Source: Climacteris rufus
Taxonomy: Eukaryota > Chordata > Aves > Passeriformes > Climacteridae
DNA length: 64,000 bases
NCBI GenBank assembly: GCA_013398175.1
Contig: VZRZ01002233.1
Span: 532,772 to 596,771, forward strand
Reading direction: 5' to 3'
Shown here piece after piece: positions 51,237 through 64,000 of the stretch. The position numbers and the translations under genes were made by a program. How positions within the stretch are numbered: the first letter of the stretch is position 1; each line of letters starts with the position of its first letter. The notes below the pieces were generated by a model, which saw nothing but the letters and a program-made list of their open reading frames with translations, searched no databases and had not been told where the DNA came from.

Positions 51237-54200
51237 CCATTACTCTACAAGTTATTACAAATATGGATGTGTTGAATGCTCTAGTTCCTGTTTCCTTTAT
51301 TCCTGCTTACTTGTTTCCCTCACACACCCCTACGTTACCATGTCACTGCTTTTGACTCCATTATGCACCACACATAGTGCTGGCTAGGAGATGAACATAC
51401 ATCATCCCACCTCTGGCAAAGTGGTCCTTGAAGGCAGGCTCCAAGTCAAGTCTTCAATACCACTTTCAGGAAGGATGGAAGAGAACAGATTTACTGCTAG
51501 GTTTTTAGTAAGGAAAGAACTTGGACACGTGAATGATCAACACTGGCTCTTCACCAGCACTGTACAACTTAGTTGGAGAAAAGGACAAAGTAATCCCTTA
51601 TGTGTCTCATGCCAAGAATAGTACTGCACTGCAGCACCTGCTCAGAACACCTCAGAAATACATAGCGAACAAATATAAAACAGAAAAATACCACCATGCT
51701 CTTCATCTGTAGAAATTTTAAAGTTCATTTTTGCAATGCCTCTAGTTTCAGACTTATAGTAATGTTAGGACCTAAAGGAGATAAAGAACTTCAGAATGAA
51801 AATAAGAGCTTATAAAAGTAAAGTGGAGTGCAGGACAGGGTTAGAGTGGATAAATTCATCTTCCCTGGCTACAAAAACCCTTATAGCTACTGAAATTTAA
51901 ATTCACTTCAACTTTGACGTGTTTTGGATCAGCCTATTTTTCAGAGCATTGTTTTGTCTCAGATTAATTTCAGTATTTTCTTCTCAATGATTTTTCCAGA
52001 TACAAGTTACTAAAACAGAGAGGAAAAAAAAAAATCCTTGCTTGCAATTTAGATTAAATGTCAGTAATGGCATTGATGATGGACTGTTTCTCAAATCTTC
52101 AGAATGTCAAATAGAGAAGTTCAAAGCTCAAATAAATGAGAAGGCCTGCTATATAAGTAGTTTGTAAAATAGGGAGAATATTTCTCAATTATGAAAGGAA
52201 CATCAACAGGATTCTTATGATCTCTTAGATTTCACAAATTATTTATTTATAACAGTTTCAGAGAACAATGGCCTGATTTACTTTTGCAAAATAGGTTAAT
52301 GTTGGTAGATTTCAGGCAATGTTAAACTACCCCATGTTCTAGTATGTGAAGAATATTCAGTGCTTAGAAATGGTAGGAAATGTTTGGACTGATGCAGCAT
52401 CCTCTGGGCATGCAAAGAGCCAACTAAACACAGAATCTGAGATAATGGTTTAAAACTTCTTAACAATTCTGGAATAATTTCTGAATTTGAGATGGCTGTT
52501 CTCTTTGGTTGGCATTTCAAAATCTTGCCTTTGTTTTTAGAGTATAATACCCTTCTAGGATCAGTAAGGAAATAGAAGAAAATGTATTTGGATTCAGAAT
52601 TTTCTCCACCTGTAAAGGTGGCAAACAGTGCTGTGTTTTTCAAGACAGTACATTTACAAAATGGAGATTAGACCCCCAGAGGGCTGAATGCAAGGCTTTA
52701 CCCTAAAGAGGCCTGAAGGAAGTGTGGCTGGTTACCCAACAGATGCGCTTGAGCATAACAGCAAAAGAGGATCTCAAGTGCAAATCTATCCTTAGCCATT
52801 AAATTTGACTCTTAAGGAGGCTACAAATGCATGCAAATGTCAGGTTTATCCTACATGAAATAAAAAATATTACGCAAACACATAGGAAAATTAGGTACCC
52901 ACATCCCCTCAGGCAGCTTCCTCATCAACCCAGCAGGGTGCTCCAGACATAGCACAAGAATTTAGTATCTCACAGATTTCAGGCATACAAGGAAGCAAAA
53001 CATTCTCTTAAAACAGATGAGAAAAACTCGGAAAAACTCACCACGAAGATGTTAGAAAAAATCTGTGCTAACCACACTGCTACGGTTAGCTTAATTCTAT
53101 TTCATCTCAGACAAGGACAAAGGGAGAATAATTGCTGTATTGAAAAGTCTGCCTAGCAAAGCCTGTAATATTACCAAGGTACTGATCTCCAGTCTAACGT
53201 AAAAAGAATATGAGTATGACTCTTTCTAAAAAGATCCAACAGCAGCGTGGAGGGAGACTTACGGATTTCAGATTGATTAGTTTACGTGTCCACGAGTAAA
53301 ATGACAGAAGATCAAAAGCCATGTAGTGGTGAAATACATGCCCTATTTGAAGAGTTATTTTTTTACCTTTTCTTGTTTTTCAAAGTAGGACCTGTGAGCA
53401 AGGCAAGAAAGTAAAGCAGTAAGGTTTAAAGCAAGTGTCTTTTGCATGCATAAGTATGCATAAAGGCTCACTAGACAGTGCAGAATAACAAAAATCTGCT
53501 TACTGAAACAATTTGTTCTAGCACAGTGATATCTTAAGCACCCACAGAACTTCAGGGGTTCTCTAGTTACACACAGAAAAACACTAATAACAGAATAATA
53601 TTAATATGCATTTTTATGAAGTTCTTAATTAGGATTTTTCAAATCAGGATGTCTCTGTGAAAAGCAGTACAAGTCTTTGTTTAAGACTCTTCTCTATATC
53701 ATTTTATGTAACACACCTGAAAACTGAAAAGAATTCAGCATGCATGGTATTAGAAATACACATTTGATGGTGACTTGATATACTATATTAAATATTTTGG
53801 TGCTTTCCAGGTTTAAGTAGAATCTTAAAGGTATACTCCAAACTGATGCACAATTTGACATAATTACCATCAAAGTATTATAAATCCATTGTTATTCCCT
53901 CACTTTTAAAAAAAACTAAATTGAAAAAATTTTAACAAATAAAATGGAGTTGAATTACTGTTCTATTCTCATTTTTTCACCTTTAAAATCACTTTTCAGG
54001 GTGTGCAGGCAGCTTCATTTGATGCATTAGATTACCTGTAAATGTTTTCTCTACCTTTTTGCATAAACATGAAGATTTCATTTCTATCCAGACGTTAGGA
54101 GTTTTTATGAGCAAATTATGCTGAAACAAAGGAAGAACACAGCAAGTGTTTAAAGTAAGTCATTAGGGCAGGAAATGAAGTAGAATATAATTTTATCAAG

Positions 54201-55992
54201 TAATTCAAACAAACTAGAGTTTGGTCGGGTCACTACAGTGAACTTTCTGACCTACTCAAAAACATCTAAAATCCTACGTAGTTCAACTGGTAATAAACAG
54301 TGGTGATTTTTGCAACTTTTCTAGACTTCTCCAAACAACCTCACATTCATCACACTGATGGGGATTTAGTGTAGTACTAGTGTAGTCTAAAAGGGAAAAG
54401 TGGCATTCATATTTCTTTGAGTTGCTGACCTTCCTCAGGGAAGTGCCCTTGTCGTTTACTGATGCTTAGGGAACTAAGTCTCGGCCTGCACCCACTGTGT
54501 CTCCAGTCAGCTTACAGCCTGCAGCAACATTTCCGTCACTCATGCTTGGGCCTCCTTCTCCATGTATTTTCTCCAGCTTCTCCATGAAAAGTTTTTCTCC
54601 TGCAACACTCACCTCTGAATTCAGCAAGCTTTTACTGACAAGCTAAGCTATGCTGCACTGTTTTTTACCTTGTACTTCAGACTCTAAAAATATGCCTTAT
54701 TATCTCTGCAAAGACTTTCCTGCTATTCCACACATACTTCTTACCAATACTGGCAGATACATGAAGTATATGTTAGCTTTTAGCAAGTTTCACTTTTATT
54801 ATTTCTTCAACACTGGTCTCTTTCCTTAGCACTTTCATCAAACATACTTCTCTTGGATGTCATGTTCCATATTTTATTTTGTAACAGTTTGGTTTCAGAA
54901 GCATTTTCTTTCTCTCATGTATTTCGGATTTATTGTGATGCTTTTAGGATGATGACAGTGTTTCTGACACGGTTTTTAAAACACTGAGATGTATTCTTTA
55001 CGAGAAACACAACTTAATTGAAGTTGGTCTGGGAAAAATAAGCAATGTGGTAGCTTTGGGCCCAGAAGACTTTTGTGTTGGGGAGTTCAAAACCTGGATC
55101 TAACAACACCATCAGGGAGCTTTGGGATTGTCCAGTCTGTAGCAGGTCCATGTATTATCATTGTTCTGAAAGCCAGTGGCCTTCGTAGCACCTTTCTCAG
55201 CTTAACAGAAAAGTTTTTACCCTTGTTCATGCCAATCTCAGCATTCAGGCCACATCAGTACAAAAAAATCACCTGTTAAACAGGTGGCATTGGTATTTCA
55301 TCTACTAGGTTTAGGGAAAACACCATTTAACTCCCCTCCTGTATCAGAGAGTCATTCATAAAAATAACTGAAAAGAAATATCATTAACACATCTAAAATT
55401 CTCGTTAGCTCCAAAAACCTGTGATTTAAAAAATATTTTCCTATAAATTTACTTTCTAGAGTCAATCTCAATATTGAGGACAGATAGATGTTATTTCTCC
55501 ACTGAAACATGCCAGAAATGCCCTCATTTACTCTAAATTGTATCTGACATTCTGATATCATCAGACTACTCCAGGCACTCTAGCTATTGAAATATTTCCT
55601 GCAGAAAAACTACTTGACCTGTCAACACAATTACTGCCCTATTACAAGGCAAACAGATGCTTAGAAAAAGCAGCACGGCATTAGCCTTCCATTTGGCTTT
55701 TCTGTATAAGCTTCTGTACAGAGCTCACAGAGAAGCACTCATCACAAAAAAAAAGAAAAAATTCTTCACTGATACTAGGGAATCTACTGTCTCTCTTACA
55801 CAGCACCATTCTTTTGGAACTCTCATGTCTTTGGTAATCTTTTCATATGTCATCGTTTTCCTGTAATAAGGTTTTTCTGCTTTGATCTTTTAAAAAGCTC
55901 AGCAAGCTACTAAGAAAGAAAAAAAAATACAGCTGTTTATGGATTACAGTAATTCTTTCCCTGAAAGTACAGACCCCATGATTTTCACACAT

Positions 55993-56055
55993 ATTAAAAA
56001 GCAAAATATAAAAAAAAAAAAAAAACCAAACCAAAAAGACCCAAACCCAAAACAA
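55993..56055. repeat. A/C-rich low-complexity tract
   Basis: A long A run followed by ACCAAACCAAAAAGACCCAA and similar, with almost no G or T. Resembles the tract at 57478-57612. Confidence 0.8.
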
Positions 56056-57477
56056 TTCTTTTTTTCCTTTTAGAACAAGGAAAACCAAATACACTCACAC
56101 AAAAATATGAACATTTTCTTCTGCATCCTCACCATGCTCTATTAGTCATTCCCTTACCTCCTTTTCAACATTTACACTGTCACAAATGCAAACACTGCCT
56201 CTCACTAAACATGTCTCTTGTCAAAGCAAGCATTTCAGACTTAAAACAGGAGCCATCATTTATATGGAAGCCCACTCCCTTTTGGACAAAATACTCAACT
56301 GTGATCGGTCCTCCAGTTAAACCACTGTGTAAATAATGGAACCATTGGGATGAGCTAGCATCTGAAGGAAAGCATTCATGCACGCAGACCATTCTCTAAT
56401 CTCCCATTTTCCTGCTATGACAAGGTGTGAACACACTTCTTTGAGCACTGACAGACTTCACCAAGACCAGCTGTGGCTCTGTAGTGACTGCAGAATAGTA
56501 CAAGCATGACTTCTTCCCAACACTGGCAAAGAAAAAAAAAAGAAAAAGAAAGTCTTGATTGGGGTGCAGATTTACAAAAGCCTTATTCATGCAGCCCCAA
56601 CTACCTCTCTTCAGGAACTACTGAGCTTAGCTACATAATATATATGCATAGTTCCTTTATGGTTTTGTTTCAAATATACTGCCTTCCCAGAATTACAGTA
56701 AAAAGTAAAACTCCTTTACACAGAGGCTACCATGACTGCACAAAGGGAGCTGTGAAATTAACTTATAATGTCAGTGAAAGCATGTGAATAGCAAAACAAA
56801 ATAATTATGATCTTTTTTTGCAAGGAAACTCACTAAAAAGAGGTGGAACTGCCTAGACAATGAATGGCCGGCATATTTTCAGGTTCCAAGTTACAGTGAC
56901 TTTAAGCATGGCAGCATAGCGCGTTTCCAGGTGGAATATGTATTGATTTTTACAGGGACAACAATAACAAAACTGTTATGGACAAGATAGTGATAGCACA
57001 GTAAAACCAAGACACATCTAACTATCACTAAATTTCCCCCCCACCCCAAATTACTCCAAAATCTTCTTTCAGGGTTCACTTCTGTCAATTGTTTTTCACA
57101 ACTCAGAAAGAAGTTGCCAGAAAAAGGAGAGCCACCAGAGTATTATATGAACAACAATGTTGATTCAAAATTTTATTCTTTTTCCAGGAAGGCAAAACCT
57201 GGAACATCTGTCCAATTTCCAAACACACACAAAAGAATGCCTTGGGCACACAGCTGGTGATACTATGAATTTTTATGAGACTGGAGAAAGGCTGGCTTCA
57301 ATCAGAATGATCAGGTCCAAGTGTGGATGGTTCCACAGTCCATAACTTTGTTTTTAACTCCTTGTGACATTTTTAGCAAATTCACTGGTAAACAAGACAT
57401 CTCAGAACCAAAGCACCATCAGTTCTAGAAGGAAGTCAGTAGTCCCAAACAAAAGGTGAAAGAAAAATTCCAACCAG

Positions 57478-57612
57478 AAAAAAAACAAACAAAAACAAAC
57501 AAAATCCAACCAACCCCCCCCAAAAAAACAACCCACCCAAACAAAACAAACAAACAAATAACATCAACAAAAATAAAACAACCAAACAAAAAAAATCCCC
57601 AAAAACAACCCA
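57478..57612. repeat. G-free A/C low-complexity tract
   Basis: For 135 bases there is no G on the plus strand and only scattered T; AAAC, AACC and C-run units dominate, with a run of eight C near 57514. In SYK pre-mRNA this would be a U/G-rich stretch. It is similar in kind, on the opposite strand, to the T/G tract around the gap at 7.2 kb. Confidence 0.88.
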
Positions 57613-58535
57613 GGAGAAATTCAACATTATCACAGAAGTCTTGAAATTTTATACCCTTACAGGACTAAGACAAATGCCACATGTTACACCCATGGGATAA
57701 AGAGCTCTCTAGTTTCAGTAGTCGGCAGACCCAAAAGATAGGTTTATTCTAGGTTCCAGTAAGTATCTTCATTTAATTTTTAGAACTAGTAATTCTTGCA
57801 AGCTGACATTTCCAAAGCTATTATGAGGTTATGAACTCCCCTTCTACGTGTACCTCTGTCTCTACTTAGTTCCAAGTCTAGATGCTACAGATGTAGAAAT
57901 TATCTGAGTTTCTCAGGCAGGAATATTAGCTATCCCTTATTGTTAAGCAAACAACAAGCAAAAAAGACCTGGATCCTTTTATATTACACTAATTTATCTG
58001 AAATTTAATGGTCTATCTTTAGAATCGCTAAAACCTTTGCTGAATAGATGCCTCGATGAACTGGCCCTATGAGTCAGAGCAGCAAATCAGGCAGGTTCCT
58101 CTTTCAGACCAAAGTTATTTTGTCATTTGAAACAGCCTGCAGTATCCTGCTTTATGTATAAATTAGAGAAATTATTGCAGAAACAAAAATAACTTGCCTT
58201 TCATACTCCTGGAATAGGCGAACTTCCACAAAACTGGTCAAGCCTTCTCAGTGCCACTGTCTAGAGCCTATTAAAAGCAGGCCATGTTACCTTAGTTTTT
58301 GAAAAGCTTCTGCTAGGAGTACAGACCAGGTAAATGTTCTGCTACAGACACACTGTAAGCACCAACGGCTCATCTCTTACTGGAAATAACACTCAGAAAG
58401 AATTCACACCCACAGAGGCACGGAAGAAAGGCCAAGAATTTTTGTTTTTTGAAAGGAAGATGTGATACTAGCTCACACAGCCACACTACAGACATTAAGG
58501 ATCAGTTTCTTAAAATCTATCTAGTAATTAGAATT

Positions 58536-58738
58536 ACAGAACCACAGAATTATTCAGGTTATAACGGACCTTAAAGATCACCTGGTCCCAGCCCCCCTGC
58601 CATGGGCAGAAACACCTTTCACTAGACCAGGCTGTTCAGAGACCCATCCAGCTTGGCCGTGAACTGGGATGGGGCACCCACAACTTCTCTGGGCAACCAG
58701 TTCAAGTGCCTCAACACCCCTACAGTAAAGAATTTTTA
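58536..58738 (-). mobile_element. CR1 3'-end fragment
   Basis: On the plus strand: ACAGAACCACAGAATTATTC, then GGACCTTAAAGATCACCTGG, CTGCCATGGGCAGAAACACC and GATGGGGCACCCACAACTTC, the reversed CR1 3' end. About 200 bases, 5'-truncated, same orientation as SYK. Confidence 0.93.
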
Positions 58739-59775
58739 ATTTAACAGTATTTTTGTTAGGAGACAAAGGAATGCTTCCCTTAAAAAATACCATAATCCAA
58801 CAATTGCACCAGCACTTCCTGACCAGGTTTTATGAGGACACGCACATCAAAAAAGACAGAATACATTGCAAAAAAGACTCTTCACACCCATTAGTACATC
58901 AGTCAATCAGCCATCCTGAAATGACTAAGTCTGCACCTCTCTCCACATCAACCTTTATCGTCAGAACCAGCAGCACAGAGAAAATTTACTTCTCACTGGT
59001 ATAAAGAGAAGCTTAAACAGTCTCTTAGCAGGCAGGACCCATTTTAGTCAGCAAACAAACTGAAACCTAACTTCTCCTCTCACATAAAATATAGAATATT
59101 CCAGAAACACTACACAGAGAGAGAAGCATGAGCCCTGCCCTCCCCTCTCCTCCCGCAAAGTAAGCCCATTTGCAACACCTGGACCAATGAAATGCTCTTG
59201 ACAAGGCCCATTTATCACTCTGGGCAGAGAGAGGATGCACCTGGCCTCAGTGTGTTCTGGGCCAATAGGCAGTATTTCCCTATCTCTTGCACAACAAATT
59301 GCAAGGCTGGGAAAAACAGCTTGTAGTCAGGCTTCTTTTTTTCATGGTGTGTTGTGCTCTGCACAGCAACAATGGTTACATCGCTAAATGGTCCATTGGT
59401 AATTGTCACTATGGATAGCTTCTACATCAGGATAACAAAAAGCCACCTCCACTTGATGAAACTTGTCCCTTGAGAGTTGGAGGCAACTGGATTTCACACT
59501 AGCAACATCAAGGCCTCAACACACCACTGCTTCCAGGAACAGGAGGAACACTACCTCAAAGCAAATCAGGACAAAGCTGGAGGAATGACAGAGTAGTCCT
59601 AGCTGATCGACCAATATATTCCAACATCAGTTTATTGCACACTGGGTGACAGTGAAACTGGACAAACTATCCGTATCATACTCCTGTACACTGGTTATTT
59701 AGGTTCCAATACATGTTAATTTTTCATTAGTTGTTCTGGTACCTGGTACAAAGGGAAAGCTGGAGGCATTTTGCA

Positions 59776-60715
59776 TATCACAGAATCATAAGGTGGCTTG
59801 GGTTGGAGGGACCTTAAACTAGATCCAACTCTCCTGCCATGTTCAGGGACACTTCACACTAGATCAGGTTTGCTCAGAGCCCCATCCAGCCTGGCCTTGA
59901 ACACTTCTAGGGATGGGGCACCCACAGCTTCTCAGGGCAACCCGTTCCAGTGCCTCACCAGCCTCACAGTAAGGAATTTCTCCCTAATATCTATTCTGAA
60001 CCTACTCAGTTTTAAGCCATTCTCCCTTATCCCTCCATGTCTCTTCATCTTTCTTGTAGGTTCCCTTCAGGTACTGGAAGGCTGCAATTAAGTCATCTTG
60101 AAGTCTTCTCTTTCCCAGGCTGAGCAATCCCAATTCTCTCAGTCTTTCCTCATAGGAAAGGTGCTTCATCCCTCTATTCAACTTGGTGGCATCCTCTGCA
60201 CTCACTCCAACAGGTCCATGTCCTTCCTGTGCTGGGGACCCCAGAGATAGATGCAGTGTTCCAGGTGGGGTCTCACCAGAGCAGAGCAGAGGGTCAGAAT
60301 CCCCTCCCTCGCCCTGCTGGCCACGCTGCTTTGGATGCAGCCCAGGACATGTTTGGCTTTCTGGGTTGTGAGTGCTCATAGCTGGGACATGGCCAACCCC
60401 TCATCCACCAGCACCCCCAAGTCTTTCTGGGCAGGACCACTCCGATCCTCCAGCCTGTGTTGGTACCGGGGATTTCGCTGACTCAGGTGCAACACCTTGC
60501 ACTTGATCTTGATACATCTCCCGAGATTCCCATGGCCCCGCTTCTCCAGCTTGTCCAGGTCCTTCTGTCCTGGTCCCAACTCCCAAGTGTGACAACTGCA
60601 CCACTCAGCTTGGTGTCATCTACAAAATTTTTAAGAGTACACTTGATGCCTTTGTCTATGTCATTAATGAAGATATTAAATAAGACTGGTCCCAATATGG
60701 ATATACTCTGACTGG
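59776..60715 (-). mobile_element. CR1 LINE, 0.94 kb 3' portion
   Basis: On the minus strand it encodes CR1 RT remains: GPVLFNIFINDIDKG, a NFVDDTKLSG catalytic box that still has both Asp, and further down LSYEERLRELGLLSLGKRRL. The 3' end (low coordinates) reads CACAGAATCATAAGGTGGCT on the plus strand. The element is 5'-truncated within RT and frame-shifted, so it is inactive. It is better preserved than the copy at 1.2-2.6 kb, suggesting a younger insertion. Same orientation as SYK, in intron 1. Confidence 0.95.
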
Positions 60716-62156
60716 AATTCTCTTTCTAAAATTAGGATCCCCCTGAGTCTCAAAAATATTTTTACTCTTTCTTTCATTTTCAGAAGGTCACTGTTAGAGA
60801 AGTGCGTGTTTAATCACTGTATGTAAAGGAAGTTACAACCTCATTTTAAATCTGGAATGTAAAGACAAACTACCAAACTGTATTTTATTTCTTTGAGGCA
60901 GGCGATATTTTTGTGTCAAACATGATGTGTATTTATCAATTATCATTTCCTACAGCAAAACCTGGAATTGTATCTTTTTGGTTCAGGAGCAGCCAGGCTC
61001 CCTCATACTTCTTGCACTTGCAATGCTGATGTCTTCTAATCACCCCAACAAGCAATGCACAAGTCTGTGGCAAATGTTTTCTTCTGCTTAACCGTATGCC
61101 TCCAGATTAGCCTGTGTCATGAAATTCAAAGCTAGACAACATCAGCTATGTAGCCTTGCTGTTGGAACCTTAAAATAAAATGCAAATACTAACCAAGAAC
61201 TTTGTGATCAAATTATTTCACTATGCCCCAAATAAACAGTAATAATTGTGTATTGTGCTATCCTATACTACACAAAAGATTAGGGAAGGATACTACAAAG
61301 CCCAATGTTTCTTTTTCTCACGAAAGTGGTTGAAAGGCTTAAATCCAACTGCAGAAGTTAATAGGGTTTTTCCATAAAGGTAGTGCAGACATTAAGAACC
61401 TTTTTTCGTGTAAAATCATTTCTAGAAATTCCAGCTGAGACATAAAATGAGCTGCCCTCTTCTCCTCCACCAAGATTTTCTTCTTTTGCCAAATGCAAGC
61501 AAAACCACTGTTAAACTGAACTACAAAATTGTTTCCCTGTAATGAAATGGGATTTTAATTTTTCTTAAATTAGAAATTAAGAAGATTACACTGTAAATCC
61601 TTGCAAGGTGAGACGTTTTCATTCTTACGACTGAACCTTACAGCTGACACTCACAAACACTTGCAAGTCCCTATTCAGCTTTTTAAGAGCTATCTTGAGA
61701 GGTACAAGTAGTCTTGCCCCAGTGGAGCAATTCTCTTAAGCACATGTTTACAGTTCAGTAAAAAAGAAGTAGTTTTCAGAAGTAGCTAGCCATTTACGTT
61801 GAGCACAAAATAACAGATTAGAAGACTCATTTGGAATGATTTTTCTGTGACCATTACTCACAATCATAGATAACTCTTGTATTCCTTGTAATTATAATAT
61901 AAACCCAGACAAGTTCCCATTTTCAGCTGTTCTCTTCTGGAGCTAAACATATGCAACTGAAGGAAGATTCTGGCACAGTCTCTCTAATGTGTATTCAACA
62001 CATTTTGAGGCACCAATCCAAAAGTCTATAAAGCTGGAAAAATGATGACACTACCTAAAATCTTCAGTGGATTCAGATGTAAACAGAATTTCTGACAGTC
62101 ACAGCGTTCAAACCAGTAGTGACAACAGACTCATTGTTTTCTGCTAAATATCGCAG

Positions 62157-62206
62157 AATAATATCCTAAGCATCCTTGAAATAATAATATCCTAAATATC
62201 CTTGAA
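62157..62206. repeat. Two-copy 26-bp tandem duplication
   Basis: AATAATATCCTAAGCATCCT plus TGAA at 62157-62180 is repeated as AATAATATCCTAAATATCCT plus TGAA at 62183-62206, with two differences. Confidence 0.9.
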
Positions 62207-62884
62207 AAAGGATTAGGTAGGAAAAAAGAAGTGGAATTTGCAAAAAAAAGAAAAAAATTATCATTGTGAGACCATGACTTCTGAACACAATATACAGTTC
62301 AGAAGTGACTCTTCCCACTTCCAATGCTTCTGGCAAAACAGATCTAGCAGACAGGATGGGAGACAAAGGAAATTACTCTACATTTTCTTCTTTTTTTTTT
62401 TTTTTAATATCTTCAAAGGTGCTTAAGAAAAGCTTATAATTTCACCATCACTCTTTAAACTGTTATTCTGTACTCCACATAAACCGCTAGCTGCTTCTAA
62501 AAATAAAGTCGTTTTTGTCTTCCTGTGACTTGGGGTCTACTTCTGCTCTTGTATCAGAATTGCAACACTGTACAAGAGGGAAAGCAGCACAGTTCACCTG
62601 TGCTTTGATAGAGTGTTAATATTTTTTAATTGGAAGAAAAAACAGAACATGCCAGCTGTATTTCTCATGGTACCCTGCAGTTATTTCAAGTGATTGTGAA
62701 AATTGAAGCAATTACATACTTTAATCTGTTTCAGCCATTTTTTAAGAATCACAGCTGATTTCAAATCCTTTAGTTCAAATATACATATATATGATATTAA
62801 TATTTTTCCCCCACAAGAAAACTGTCACAATATAAAGAACATTCAAACTTCCTTATTTATCTCTCAGTGCTTAACAGCGGGATG

Positions 62885-62918
62885 GAAAAAAAAGAAAAAA
62901 AAAGAAAAAAAAAAGAAG
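62885..62918. repeat. (GAAAAAAA)n purine-only repeat
   Basis: A runs of eight to ten separated by single G, seen directly. Confidence 0.9.
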
Positions 62919-63719
62919 TCACAGTTCCTCTAAGTAGACTGCCGCAATTTACTTTAAACTGCTACAGTTTATAATCTCCAAGCCTATAAAAATACACAGC
63001 TTTTCATGCTGAAACCGGATGCATCTGTACCGGATGGCTGTGTCCATGAATTACTCCATGGATTTAACACAAGGACTCAGGAGGTCTAAGCTTATGTGGA
63101 TAAAAAGAGCATGAAAGAAACCTAACAGAAAAGAATATTTAAAAAAATGATAAGCTGTTAATGCCCTAAAGAAGAATAATTTCGTTTTGAATTTGTTTTA
63201 AGTAATTGTTTTACAATATATCATGTAACTTGGCCAGACTGGGATTCCACTCACCACTCTTCTAATGGATTGCTTCACCTAACAAAAGTATTGTTTAACT
63301 TTGTTCAAAATAACATCACTTCAGACTAAACCAGACAGCTAAAACTCAAAGTTTATGCAGTACAGTGCTAACAAACATAACTGAATAATGCTGGCAGAAC
63401 ACAAAACGAAGAGAAATTACTCTCGCACCAGGCTTGCAGAACCAACTACTTTCAGCACTTCTAGTGATACAATACCCACAGTTGTTTTCTTGGAAACAAA
63501 ATAGGGAACTTTTGATAAGAAAACCCGCATTTTAAAAGGCATTTTGTCAGGCATAAAGCCTTGACAGGCTGTGCACCATTCAGACAGCAGCCCTACTGTT
63601 GTGTACACACGGCTTTGTTTAAAATCTGCCACGACAATAACGTATCGAGATAAAATACAATCACTTTTATCGTACATAATTTTACATACAATTTTATTTT
63701 GTACCTAAGTTTTAGATTT

Positions 63720-64000
63720 AAATTCGTGAGACGCGGGGCTAGAGGTGTTTCTTTTCCGAAGTGCAAAAATACAGTAAGGTTTCAGGCTGGTGGTGCGTTT
63801 CCTCCCTGACAGGACTGCCCCGCTCTGCCGGCGCTCCTTAGGACGCTCCAGGCGTTTCACCCTTCCTCCCATCCGCTGCTGACCGCTCCGGCGCTCGTTT
63901 CTGCCGGTGGCCGCACTCTCGACACCCCAAGCCCGTCGCGGGGCAGCAGCGCCGCCCGCCCCTATGGCCCCGGCGGGGAAGGGGAAGGAGAAGGGGCAGG
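63720..64000 (-). promoter_or_regulatory. SYK: CpG island, probable SYK promoter or first-exon region
   Basis: After more than 60 kb of CpG-poor DNA, the last 280 bases are rich in CpG and GC, with a CCGCCCGCCCC stretch at about 63951-63961, a GC-box type Sp1 site on the minus strand. It lies upstream of exon 2 on the SYK strand, where the non-coding first exon is expected. Possible 5' splice donors exist on the minus strand (for example AGG/GTGAAA near 63860 and TAG/GTACAA near 63706), but none can be chosen from sequence alone. The island continues past the window edge. Confidence 0.65.

Larger units (their letters stand above)
46826..63719 (-). other. SYK: SYK intron 1 (upstream boundary uncertain)
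   Basis: About 17 kb between exon 2 and the CpG island that probably holds the promoter. It contains CR1 insertions (46908-47158, 49861-50125, 50985-51236, 58536-58738, 59776-60715), a GC-rich segment at 50126-50984, G-free A/C tracts and simple repeats. I see no coding exon. Alternative non-coding first exons could be present and would not be visible to me. Confidence 0.65.

Noticed and set aside
57436..57644. Open frames on both strands within the A/C tract
   Set aside because: Low-complexity Lys/Thr/Asn/Pro or Phe/Gly/Leu translations of a repeat, not genes.
59184..59266. Two CCAAT boxes 78 bases apart with GC-richer flanks
   Set aside because: CCAAT pentamers are frequent by chance. No TATA, GC box or initiator arrangement nearby, so an alternative promoter is not supported.
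60002..60711. Open frames on both strands up to 125 codons
   Set aside because: These are pieces of the 5'-truncated CR1 RT (minus) and their antisense shadows, not host genes.
63417..63677. 86-codon minus-strand frame beside the CpG island
   Set aside because: Considered as a possible upstream coding exon of SYK, but SYK starts in exon 2 with a strong ATG context and an N-terminus like human. No family match for this frame.
1..64000. Search for a second host gene, CRISPR-like array, tRNA, rRNA or immune gene cluster
   Set aside because: Nothing beyond SYK and CR1-type repeats reached a level I could support from sequence alone. Small non-coding RNAs cannot be ruled out without a covariance-model search.

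Overview
This is a vertebrate nuclear window, most probably from a bird. The evidence is one long intron-rich gene, AT-rich introns and intergenic DNA, and interspersed repeats that are almost all CR1-type LINE fragments, some ending in the CATTCTATGATTCT-like 3' end typical of sauropsid CR1. There are no bacterial-style operons, CRISPR arrays, phage or tRNA/rRNA genes. I cannot name the species. SYK lies on chromosome Z in chicken, so Z linkage is likely if this is a bird, but that is prior knowledge and is not read from the window.

The only gene I can support is SYK (spleen tyrosine kinase), on the minus strand. I rebuilt 13 coding exons, from the start codon at 46786 to the stop at 16593. 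Every junction is GT-AG and the exon phases close without a break. The exons total 1899 nt, giving 632 aa against 635 for human SYK. The domain order is N-SH2, interdomain A, C-SH2, interdomain B with the 23-residue insert of the long isoform, and the tyrosine kinase domain. The non-coding first exon is not resolved. A CpG island at 63.72-64.0 kb is the probable promoter region, and intron 1 would then be about 17 kb.

Layout: 1-14.7 kb is gene-free DNA downstream of SYK, with one 1.4 kb CR1 copy, simple repeats and a 59-base assembly gap inside a T/G-only tract. 14.7-16.6 kb is the likely 3' UTR. 16.6-46.8 kb holds the coding exons; intron 7 carries a 1.7 kb dead CR1 copy in antisense. 46.8-63.7 kb is intron 1, with four CR1 insertions or remnants and several low-complexity tracts. 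63.7-64 kb is the CpG island.

SYK couples ITAM-bearing receptors (B-cell receptor, Fc receptors, some C-type lectins) to PLC-gamma, Vav and PI3K signalling. I found no previously undescribed system here. The points most worth a second look are the conserved but weakly spliced long-isoform exon with a perfect 20-bp palindrome just upstream, a divergent C-terminal tail, altered sequence after the Cbl-site tyrosine, and a GC-rich segment lying between two CR1 remnants.
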